From Christiangramia oceanisediminis (GTDB lineage Bacteria > Bacteroidota > Bacteroidia > Flavobacteriales > Flavobacteriaceae): 64,000 nucleotides of DNA. The notes below the pieces were generated by a model. It did not search any database and was not told the origin of the DNA. It worked only from the letters and a program-made list of their open reading frames with translations. Both the position numbers and the translations under genes were made by a program. Location: contig NZ_JANCNS010000001.1 in NCBI RefSeq assembly GCF_022570735.2, forward strand, positions 868,001 through 932,000, given 5' to 3'. Of the stretch, positions 1 through 7,940 are shown piece after piece. Each line of letters starts with the position of its first letter. The stretch's first letter is position 1.

Positions 1-1098
1 TCCATCAACGATAGAAGTATTTTGCTCTGTATAATACTGAGCTTCCTGGTTACCCCAACCGTTGTCTCCATTGCCTATTTCATAATTCCAAACACTGGTA
101 TCAAGAGATTCATCATCATCGAAAGTAGCTTCCCACAGAAGTTCATCGAATTCGGTTTCAAATTCGTCTCCACCGCCTCCGGTATCTCCTCCTTCTCCAG
201 TGGTCAAAATGAACCACCAGTCGAATTCGTTATTACCATCAGTAGTTTTCAGCAGTAATTCATTGGGCACAGAACGATCAAAGATCTGGTAGCGATGGTC
301 TCCCCCGGTATAATAACCAATAAAGGCCAATCCGGTAAGATTAATCGTTTCGTTACCACCCGGAGCGGTAATCGCCCAGTTAGCGGTATAATCTGAATAC
401 GGCACATTAAGTACGTCTGCTCCATCAACGGTTCCTCCACTTGAGCCTAACTGGTCGACAAGTCCAACTCTTCCAAAAACAGTTCCTGAATCATCTTCTG
501 TATTGATATTGGTGATATGAACAAATGTTCCATCTTCCTGGAATACATATCTATCATCATACATTCCAACTCCGGCTTTTTCGTTAGGTCCGGCAGCATA
601 CCACTCTGGTCCGTTAGTTCCGCCTACAGGTCCCAATCCAAAATGGCCAGGAGCTTCGGCTTTAATCCTCCATTCTCTGTTTCCGTCTCCTACCAATTTA
701 TCGATAAGATCCTGAGGTGGTGAATAGGTCACAAGAACTTCCACGTTGGTAACCATGGAAGAAGAAGTTCCCCCCGGACCGTAAGCGATCACGGTTACCG
801 GGTAATTTCTGGTTCCGGTTTCTGAAAACTGGTGAGTGTACTCACCGCTCCCTGAAGTTACCGAGCTTCCGTTAGGGAAAACGAACTTATAGGTCATTGC
901 GTTATTTGCCGAAGCATTGAATGTTACCATTCCGCTTCCGTCGCCATTAGGCATATCACCGGATTGTCCCATGATAGCCGTTTCTACGCTAAGATTTGAT
1001 GGCGCACTGATCTCGCCAATATCATAATCCTCCTCGCAGGAATAGAATCCCAGCGAGAGAGCGATTACGAATAAAAGTCTAACAAATATATTTTTCAT
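1..1098 (-). CDS. GH16 beta-glucanase lipoprotein (laminarinase-like), C-terminus cut by the window edge
   Basis: Reading the minus strand from the ATG at 1098-1096 gives 366 codons with no stop before base 1, so the gene continues off the left edge. The start is a lipoprotein signal with Cys21 (GFYSCEED). Residues about 30-120 form a PKD-like Ig domain. Residues about 123-300 are a domain I cannot name, rich in W, Y and G. A Gly/Asp/Glu linker follows. From about residue 318 the text LDTSVWNYEIGNGDNGWGNQ is the N-terminal strand of a family 16 glycoside hydrolase of the laminarinase type. The catalytic ExDxxE motif would lie beyond the window. It is the last visible gene of the operon SusC-SusD-PKD protein-GH16, 16 bases after its neighbour. 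Expected role: endo-cleavage of beta-1,3(1,4)-glucan at the cell surface. Confidence 0.82.
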   Translation of the reverse strand, partial: MKNIFVRLLFVIALSLGFYSCEEDYDIGEISAPSNLSVETAIMGQSGDMPNGDGSGMVTFNASANNAMTYKFVFPNGSSVTSGSGEYTHQFSETGTRNYPVTVIAYGPGGTSSSMVTNVEVLVTYSPPQDLIDKLVGDGNREWRIKAEAPGHFGLGPVGGTNGPEWYAAGPNEKAGVGMYDDRYVFQEDGTFVHITNINTEDDSGTVFGRVGLVDQLGSSGGTVDGADVLNVPYSDYTANWAITAPGGNETINLTGLAFIGYYTGGDHRYQIFDRSVPNELLLKTTDGNNEFDWWFILTTGEGGDTGGGGDEFETEFDELLWEATFDDDESLDTSVWNYEIGNGDNGWGNQEAQYYTEQNTSIVDG

Positions 1099-1114
1099 CT
1101 TCTGTCTTTTTATT

Positions 1115-3160
1115 CTAATTATGGAAATAAATATTGTCCAGATATACATTTACTCCACCTGCTGGTAGTCCTGAGTAAATCAACTGTGCGATATTCCTGC
1201 GGTTAGCAAGATTTTCGAACTGTGATAATGGAATATCCAAACTTACCCACTCACCGGTTGGCAGATCATCAAAAACCACCTCATGTTCGGTTGTGTCGCC
1301 ACCGTCAAAGCTTCCGTCAGGTCCTACATCCACAAGCTTAACTCTGAAGGTAGTTCCGTTCTCGATATAAACATCTGTATGGAAGTGAGTCATCCCGGTT
1401 ATATCCAGTTGTTCGGCAACTGTTTCGATCCCAACAAAATCAAGATTGAAATAATGCTTGGTCAACCTTCCGTCGAACTCAACTTCTTCATAGTCTGAAA
1501 TCGACCAGCTGGTTCTCCAGGTATCTACCGTAACATCCTCGTCCAAATCGCTGAACAGGGAAATATAAGCGGTGTCACCAATCCTGATATCATCGAAATA
1601 GAAATCCTCTCCCTGACCTGCAGTATTGAAATCGTAGAAGACGATCACGCGGTCATAGTCGATTGAAGGATCAAAGGCTCCGAAAGTGGAAAGATCAAAG
1701 CTTAATTCTTCCCATTCTCCAGCTACTGTGGTGCTCTGCTGAACCTCAACAAATACACTTGGGTTTCCATTAGCATCTGGTGGAGAATCTGATTTTTCCA
1801 TTTTCAACAGAATTGGAGTTCCGGCTCTTGGAGACCAGACTTTCATTTTAGCAGTGGTTCCATTAGAAAAATCCACCGGCTCCTCAAGATTAAGGGAAAT
1901 ACCTGCCCAAACTTCAGATCCTGAAGTTTTGTTAAGCGTGCTTACCCTTGAAGAGGTGTTTATTCCAGACATATCAGGATTATCGATCACAGCTCCTGTA
2001 GCTCCACCAAATCCATTCCACTGGTAATTCAGGTTTTCAGATTCAAAGGTCAAAGGAAGCTTGATCGGATCTAAGGTAGTGGTCTGGATATTATCGAAAT
2101 AATAGGTTTCTCCAGTACCAGATGTGTTGAAATTGAAGAACAACACGATTCTGCCATAATCGATTGAAGTATCAACTGCCGTCATATCGAAGGTCAGGGT
2201 TTCCCACTGGTTGCTCACCGTAGTCTGCACCTGGTCTTCCACGAAGATGGTCGCGTCTGCAAGGTTCTCGATCTTAAAGATCACCGGAATCCCGGCCTGT
2301 GGAGACCATACATCAACGCTGATATACTTTTGAGTAGAGAAATCTATTGGCTGATCCAGCGCGGTAGTGGTCCCTGCCCAAACTTCAGAACCTGCAGGCT
2401 TGGTATAGGCAGCTACTTTTGCACTGGTATTGATACCCGTTGGGTCTGGATTATCGATCACCGGATCTACCACCTGGTCTGGACCAAAGTTAATAAATGT
2501 GTAGTCCTTTGTAGGTGATTCAAAGTCGATAGGCAGGAATAACGGATCCCTGATCTCTACGGTTTGAGTAACTTCAGTAGAAGCAGCACCTCCACTAAGA
2601 GCAACAACCCGAACGTCGTAATCTCCAACGGCATCATAAGTATGAGAAACGGTCTCCCCGATCATCATCGCGATAGGTTCCTCATCATCCACATCGCCAA
2701 AATATACATTGAACATGGCTGCGTAATCTGCAGTAGCAGAAACATTGATGGTATAGTTATCATCTGCTGCCTTCTCAATGTTCACCTCAAGGTTTTCAGG
2801 AGCCCTGAAAGAAACCGTTAATGCCTGGCTTCCTTCTGCGGTCACCCCATTAAGATTCTTACCGGTAACTACCACATCGTAATCACCTTCGGCATAAATA
2901 TGATCTACGCTTTCTCCCGGTTTGATCTCTGAAGAAGGTTCAGAGCCATCACCAAAATCAACGGTAAATGTGTTCGCACTTTGCCCGGTTGGGGTAATAG
3001 TGACTAAACCGGTATTATCCTGAGTGATCGTAAAACTAGCACCCAAATTAGAAGGCGAAGCCAGACCGCTCAGATCTACCATCTGATCATCATCGCTCTC
3101 GCAACCTAAGATGAAGGCGCTGAGCGTGATAAAAAAGAAATATTTTAAATATTTATTCAT
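1115..3160 (-). CDS. PKD-domain surface glycan-binding lipoprotein (SusE/SGBP position)
   Basis: A 681-residue lipoprotein (lipid Cys20, followed by ESDDD). Two PKD-like domains lie at about 33-117 and 119-205; the first has the core FTVDFGDGS. Two similar jelly-roll modules follow, at about 208-360 and 367-528. They share LPIDFES/LPLTFES, VIDNPD, GINTS, GSEVWAG, VWSPRAG/VWSPQAG and YYFDNI/YFDDI. A third, more distant jelly-roll-like module covers 537-681 and ends YLDNIYFHN. No catalytic motif is visible. The gene lies between SusD and the GH16 gene, where Bacteroidota glucan loci usually encode a surface glycan-binding protein, so glucan capture is the inferred role. The modules look like carbohydrate-binding modules, but I cannot assign a CBM family. 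Confidence 0.8.
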   Translation of the reverse strand: MNKYLKYFFFITLSAFILGCESDDDQMVDLSGLASPSNLGASFTITQDNTGLVTITPTGQSANTFTVDFGDGSEPSSEIKPGESVDHIYAEGDYDVVVTGKNLNGVTAEGSQALTVSFRAPENLEVNIEKAADDNYTINVSATADYAAMFNVYFGDVDDEEPIAMMIGETVSHTYDAVGDYDVRVVALSGGAASTEVTQTVEIRDPLFLPIDFESPTKDYTFINFGPDQVVDPVIDNPDPTGINTSAKVAAYTKPAGSEVWAGTTTALDQPIDFSTQKYISVDVWSPQAGIPVIFKIENLADATIFVEDQVQTTVSNQWETLTFDMTAVDTSIDYGRIVLFFNFNTSGTGETYYFDNIQTTTLDPIKLPLTFESENLNYQWNGFGGATGAVIDNPDMSGINTSSRVSTLNKTSGSEVWAGISLNLEEPVDFSNGTTAKMKVWSPRAGTPILLKMEKSDSPPDANGNPSVFVEVQQSTTVAGEWEELSFDLSTFGAFDPSIDYDRVIVFYDFNTAGQGEDFYFDDIRIGDTAYISLFSDLDEDVTVDTWRTSWSISDYEEVEFDGRLTKHYFNLDFVGIETVAEQLDITGMTHFHTDVYIENGTTFRVKLVDVGPDGSFDGGDTTEHEVVFDDLPTGEWVSLDIPLSQFENLANRRNIAQLIYSGLPAGGVNVYLDNIYFHN

Positions 3161-3172
3161 AATGCTGTTTTT

Positions 3173-4654
3173 TTAGTATCCAGGATTTTGTTCCCAGTTT
3201 CCGTTAGAAAATTCGATCTCTTCAAGCGGAATTGGGAATAGTTCGTTCTTACCAGTTTGGAATCCGTCGATGTTATCAGCGGCACGACCTGTTCTAACCA
3301 GGTCAAAGAAACGATGACCTTCACCTACCATTTCCAATCTTCTGTCAAGGAAGATCTGCTCGGTAAGGGCTGAACCAGTACCCACGAAATCACCAAGCCC
3401 GGCACGATTTCTAACCATGTTCAGGTATTGCTGAGCAAGCTGGTCGTTAATTCCACCGCGGTTAAGCGCTTCAGCAGCCATTAAAAGAACATCGGCATAA
3501 CGAATTGCCCTGTAATTGTTTGGCTGGGTAAGGTTTGCATCACCCGCGTTATCGTTTTGTCTTGGAAGGTACTTACGGTTGAAGTAACCGGTGTGTTTAT
3601 ATCCCTCGGTATAGGTTGCCCCGGTTTCCTCTGCCCAGGCCTCGATATCAAGGATCGAATAATCTCTCCTGATGTCGTTTTCTGAAAACAGGTTATAAAC
3701 CTCTTCAACCGGAACATTGAAACTGAATCCAGACTCAAAAAGCGGCCCGGTATAGTTCCTGATCCCCTGGAAACCTACAGCCACATTACCTTCACTACAT
3801 TGTAAACATCCAAATCCGGCACCTTCTTCACCTGTATACTGGATCTCGAAAACCGACTCGGCGCTGTTCTCACCTACCTGGTTGAAAAGATTGGTATAAT
3901 CTTCATCTCCAACTGTTCCATATAAATGATACTGGCCGCTATTGATAAGTTCATTCAGCACATCTGCAGCTTCCTGGAATTTATCCTGATACAGATAAGC
4001 TTTTCCTAATAAGGCCTGTGCAGATCCCCTGGTAGCGCGTCCTACCTGTGGAGCCGAATAATCCATATTATCGATCGCATACTGAAGATCTGATTCGATC
4101 TGGGCATAAACCTCGCTTACCGGTGCTCTTGGAATACTGTTCTCATCACCAAGTACGAATCTTTCATCTCCCTTGATAGGGATAGGACCAAACCATTTTA
4201 CCAGTTCAAAAGTAAAGTAAGCTCTTAGAAATCTGGTTTCAGCAATGATTCGATCTCTTCCTTCAAAATCGGTTTTTTCTTCATTCTCCAGGATATAGTT
4301 CGCTCTTTGAACTCCGGCGAAGTTCCAGTCCCAAACATCATCCAGATTGTCATTCACAGGGGTATGGGTCATTTCATCTACCTGCTGAAAACCGATCACA
4401 TCAGTAGCGCTTTCTCCACCACTCAGCGTATTATCTGAAGCGATCTCCCCAAGAAGCACGTTCACATAAGTAGACTGAAGCACGTCGTACGCACCAACCA
4501 GTGCGTTATAATATTCCTGTTCAGAATTAAAGTAATTCTCAGAGTCTATGGTATACTCCTCTGTTTCGTCAAGAAAGTCCTGGGTACATCCTACCAGCAT
4601 CACCAGGCCGAGAAACAGGTATATCTTTTTGATAATTGACATTTTTATTTTCAT
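3173..4654 (-). CDS. SusD/RagB-family outer-membrane glycan-binding lipoprotein (beta-glucan locus)
   Basis: A 493-residue SusD-like protein with lipobox Cys23 (LVMLVGC). The N-terminal signature DFLDETEEYTIDSENYFNSE is followed by the TPR-like helical region (AETRFLRAYFTFELVKWFG) typical of RagB/SusD. The C-terminus FPIPLEEIEFSNGNWEQNPGY is the usual SusD ending. An in-frame ATG at 4642 gives a shorter signal peptide (MSIIKK) and is an equally good start. SusD lids the SusC barrel and binds oligosaccharide at the cell surface. It starts 12 bases after the SusC gene ends, so the pair is co-transcribed. Target glycan inferred from the GH16 gene: laminarin or a related beta-glucan. Confidence 0.93.
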   Translation of the reverse strand: MKIKMSIIKKIYLFLGLVMLVGCTQDFLDETEEYTIDSENYFNSEQEYYNALVGAYDVLQSTYVNVLLGEIASDNTLSGGESATDVIGFQQVDEMTHTPVNDNLDDVWDWNFAGVQRANYILENEEKTDFEGRDRIIAETRFLRAYFTFELVKWFGPIPIKGDERFVLGDENSIPRAPVSEVYAQIESDLQYAIDNMDYSAPQVGRATRGSAQALLGKAYLYQDKFQEAADVLNELINSGQYHLYGTVGDEDYTNLFNQVGENSAESVFEIQYTGEEGAGFGCLQCSEGNVAVGFQGIRNYTGPLFESGFSFNVPVEEVYNLFSENDIRRDYSILDIEAWAEETGATYTEGYKHTGYFNRKYLPRQNDNAGDANLTQPNNYRAIRYADVLLMAAEALNRGGINDQLAQQYLNMVRNRAGLGDFVGTGSALTEQIFLDRRLEMVGEGHRFFDLVRTGRAADNIDGFQTGKNELFPIPLEEIEFSNGNWEQNPGY

Positions 4655-4666
4655 AAAACAATAATT

Positions 4667-7600
4667 TTAGAAGTTAAGGTTTACACCAAACATATAGGTT
4701 CTTGGTACCGGGTAGAATCCATAATCAATTCCACCACCAATCGCCTGTCCCGTAGAGGCTGAAGGATCAAAACCTTTATAATCTGTGAACGTAACAAGGT
4801 TGTTCGCCGCAACATAAAGTCTTAGCCTCTGGATATTGATCCTTTCAGTAAGGCTTGCTGGCAGTGAATAACCAATTTGTGCGTTCTGTATCCTGGCGTA
4901 AGAAGCATCTTCTACATAGAAATCAGAAAAAACGGAATTAGAGGTCGCACCTGTAGAAAGTCTTGGCACCGAATTACTGGTTCCAGGTCCTCTCCAACGA
5001 TCCAGGTAATAAGCATGCCTGTTCACGTTAGGCTGATTTCTTTCGTAGTTTCTAACCATATCGTTACCTATAGAAGCATAGGTATAGGCTGTGAAATCAA
5101 AATTCTTAAAGTTAAGATTGATATTGAGTCCCATAATAAAATCTGGAATTGGATCACCAATATTGGTTCTGTCGTCAGTATCGATCACTCCATCCCCATT
5201 GATATCTACATACCTGATATCTCCAGGGGCGGCTGGTGCACCAAGTGCAGCCTGCGATGGATGAGCAGCTACTTCAGCCTGGTTCTGGAAGATCCCATTG
5301 GTTCTATACCCGTAGAAATATCCAATTGGGAATCCTTCCTGCATTCTGGCTGGAGCAGGTTGTCCAACTCCAAAAGCCCCGCCCGGAAGGAAATCGGTTC
5401 CATTAACCTCGATCACTTCGTTTTCCAGGTAGGTAAAGTTGTAAGATAGCCCCAGTCTAAAGTCATCAGAAAAGTTCTCCTTATAATTTATCGCGAATTC
5501 CACACCCTGGTTCCTGGTAGTTCCTGCATTAATGGTAGGAGTTCCTGCTCCCGGAGCAGCTCCACCAAAAATCCCTGATACTGGAATCCCAGCAATTAAT
5601 AGATTGTTTCTATCCTCTCTAAATACATCAAAGGTCATATCGATCTTATTTCTAAACATTCTAAGATCCAGACCCAGGTTTATCTTCTCAGCTTCCTCCC
5701 AATTCGCATTCTGGTTAGGGATCTGACCTGTGGCCACACCGTTTACCAGTTGGTTATCGAATACATAGGTTGCTTCACCATTTAATAGTGATCTCCAGAA
5801 CTGAGACTGACCAACCTCGTCATTTCCAAGAATACCATAACTTCCTCTTAATTTCAGAAAAGAAAGTACGTCTGAAGATTCTAACCAGCTTTCTTCGGTC
5901 AGGATCCAACCACCCATTACAGATGAAAAGTATCCTACCCTGTTTTCCGGGCTAAATCTGGAAGAAGCATCACTTCTAACCATTCCCTGTATAAAATATT
6001 TTTCCCTGAAGTTATACTGAAGTCTTCCGAAGAAAGAAAGTTTACGGATATCGTATACATAACTCGAGTTATTGATCCCGTCACGGGTTCCTGTGGTCAG
6101 GCTGATATCTGCAAATTCCCATGAGTTATTAGGAACCTCAAAACCAGTAGCAAAAAGACCATCTCCCCATTCCCTTATCACGGTCATACCTCCAGTTAGG
6201 TTCACATTATGATCATCTGAATAAGTATCGGTATAAGACCCGAAAAGGTCATAGGTATAGGAATTGTCATTAATTCGGTTCTGGTCTACCTGGCTAATCG
6301 GGTTATTGAAAACCTTCCCGGGCCCATAAATTTCCGGTCCAATTTGAGGAGAAAAGGTTTTTCCATCACTCTTTGAAAGGTTATAACCAATTCGAGAGGT
6401 GAATACCAGTTCTTCTATTGGCGTGAAGTTCAGACTGAAATTTCCATTAAGCTTATCCAGGTTATAAGAATTGAAGGTATTCTCTATCTGGGTAAGAGGG
6501 TTGATGATCTCGTTTCCAAGACTACCAGTTAAATCCTGTTCATCCAAACCAAAAGTTGGTGAATAGTTCAACGCATTAAACAGAACAGATCCAAGACCAT
6601 TTTCGTTAATAGACCTTCTGGATATATTGGTATAAATCGAGTTAAGGTCTATCTTAAAATATTCTCCAAGATCCACACCAAGGCTAACCCTTGCTGTTCC
6701 CCTTTCAAAGCCGGATTTATCACCTCCAACGATACCGTCCTGGTCTAAGTAAGAACCACCTATGGCGTAGGTAACATTTTCCCCACCACCGGTCACACTT
6801 AGATTATGATTACTAACAGGTGCAACCTCGAAGACCGCGTCCTGGAAGTCGGTTCCTTCTCCCAATCCGCTAACGTCGGGAAATGGGATCTGCTGTCCAC
6901 CGTTGGCATAGCTTTCATTTAATAGCAGAGCATACTCGGTAGCATTTAGAAGTGGCAACTGCCTTGAAGCTTCCTGGAATCCAAAATAGGTTTGGTAGGA
7001 CACACTAGGCGCGGTGTTCTTCTTACCGGTTTTAGTAGTGATAAGAACCACACCGTTCGCACCAGCAACACCATAAATAGCGGCCTGGGCATCCTTTAGA
7101 ATGGATATCGATTCGATATCGTTAGGGTTTAGGGTGTTAAGGTCTCCCTGGTAACCATCTATCAGTACCAGTGGCCCGTTCACACTGTTAGATGCGATAC
7201 CCCTGATATTGATGTTGATACCTGCTCCAGGAGCTCCAGATGAAGGAGTTACATTAACCCCGGCGGCGGTACCCTGAAGGGCCTGCTCTACCTGGAATGG
7301 CTGCAGATCTTCTAATGTTTCATTTGAAACCGTAGAAACCGCTCCGGTTACATCTTTTCTCTGCTGAGTACCGTAACCAATTACCACGACCTCATCGAGT
7401 GCTTCCTGGTCTGATTGCAGTACTACATTAATAGTTTGTTGATCATTAACTGTGATTTCACGGGATACGAAGCCCAGGTAACTAAACTGGAGCACGTCCT
7501 CTGGAGAAACATTTTCAATAGTATAATTACCATCAAAATCGGTGGTGGTCCCCCGAGATTCTCCTAATACGATAACATTAACCCCCAGTAAAGGCATACC

Positions 7601-7699
7601 GTTCTCATCGGTTACATTCCCGCTAACCGAAAACGTTTGCGAGTAACCTGCGAATAACCCGCTTAGAAATACAATTAAAAGACAGGTGAAATTCCTCAT
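4667..7699 (-). CDS. SusC/RagA-family TonB-dependent receptor (beta-glucan locus)
   Basis: A 1010-residue outer-membrane transporter. A signal peptide ending near GYSQ is followed by a carboxypeptidase-D regulatory-like domain (about 22-105, VSGNVTDENGMPLLGVNVIV). Next come the SusC-type TonB-box region DEVVVIGYGTQQRKDVTGAV, a plug domain (about 115-225, with IRGIASNSVNGPLVLIDG) and a 22-strand-type barrel that ends in the aromatic tail MFGVNLNF. It imports oligosaccharides with its SusD partner, powered by TonB. It is the first structural gene of the operon. The 241-base gap upstream, before the regulator gene, carries a perfect 15-bp palindrome that may control it. Confidence 0.95.
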   Translation of the reverse strand: MRNFTCLLIVFLSGLFAGYSQTFSVSGNVTDENGMPLLGVNVIVLGESRGTTTDFDGNYTIENVSPEDVLQFSYLGFVSREITVNDQQTINVVLQSDQEALDEVVVIGYGTQQRKDVTGAVSTVSNETLEDLQPFQVEQALQGTAAGVNVTPSSGAPGAGININIRGIASNSVNGPLVLIDGYQGDLNTLNPNDIESISILKDAQAAIYGVAGANGVVLITTKTGKKNTAPSVSYQTYFGFQEASRQLPLLNATEYALLLNESYANGGQQIPFPDVSGLGEGTDFQDAVFEVAPVSNHNLSVTGGGENVTYAIGGSYLDQDGIVGGDKSGFERGTARVSLGVDLGEYFKIDLNSIYTNISRRSINENGLGSVLFNALNYSPTFGLDEQDLTGSLGNEIINPLTQIENTFNSYNLDKLNGNFSLNFTPIEELVFTSRIGYNLSKSDGKTFSPQIGPEIYGPGKVFNNPISQVDQNRINDNSYTYDLFGSYTDTYSDDHNVNLTGGMTVIREWGDGLFATGFEVPNNSWEFADISLTTGTRDGINNSSYVYDIRKLSFFGRLQYNFREKYFIQGMVRSDASSRFSPENRVGYFSSVMGGWILTEESWLESSDVLSFLKLRGSYGILGNDEVGQSQFWRSLLNGEATYVFDNQLVNGVATGQIPNQNANWEEAEKINLGLDLRMFRNKIDMTFDVFREDRNNLLIAGIPVSGIFGGAAPGAGTPTINAGTTRNQGVEFAINYKENFSDDFRLGLSYNFTYLENEVIEVNGTDFLPGGAFGVGQPAPARMQEGFPIGYFYGYRTNGIFQNQAEVAAHPSQAALGAPAAPGDIRYVDINGDGVIDTDDRTNIGDPIPDFIMGLNINLNFKNFDFTAYTYASIGNDMVRNYERNQPNVNRHAYYLDRWRGPGTSNSVPRLSTGATSNSVFSDFYVEDASYARIQNAQIGYSLPASLTERINIQRLRLYVAANNLVTFTDYKGFDPSASTGQAIGGGIDYGFYPVPRTYMFGVNLNF

Positions 7700-7732
7700 G
7701 TGTTTGTTTATTAAAATTGCTTTTTCAATATA

Positions 7733-7747
7733 TTAACAAGTTGTTAA
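7733..7747. promoter_or_regulatory. Perfect 15-bp palindrome upstream of the glucan susC
   Basis: TTAACAA-G-TTGTTAA is perfectly symmetrical about base 7740 and lies 34 bases upstream of the SusC start. It could be an operator for the LuxR-type regulator encoded next door, or a short leader hairpin. AT-rich palindromes of this size do occur by chance in such DNA. The rest of 7700-7940 shows no gene and no clear TAnnTTTG element. Confidence 0.35.
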
Positions 7748-7940
7748 GTGAATAGAAAAAGCACCTTTACAAAAAATCTACACTTGCTTAGTTCGCAAAA
7801 ATGAGCCCGATAAATTCGATTTTTCTTACTACAAGGTCCTGATACCGAAGATTTGCCAAGTTTATGCTTAATACGTAGCAATTAGGGGATTAGTGGCCAT
7901 GTAGAGGTTGTGTAGAGTTTTTTAAAGCCTTTGTATAGGT

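Noticed and set aside
249-440. Short minus-strand frame at the left edge
   Set aside because: The frame from 1098 to base 1 reads through this region as the GH16 lipoprotein with a signal peptide and recognised domain.
4877-5449. 190-codon open frame on the plus strand inside the glucan susC gene
   Set aside because: It is fully antisense to a clear SusC barrel, has no recognisable domain and a composition that follows from the opposite frame.
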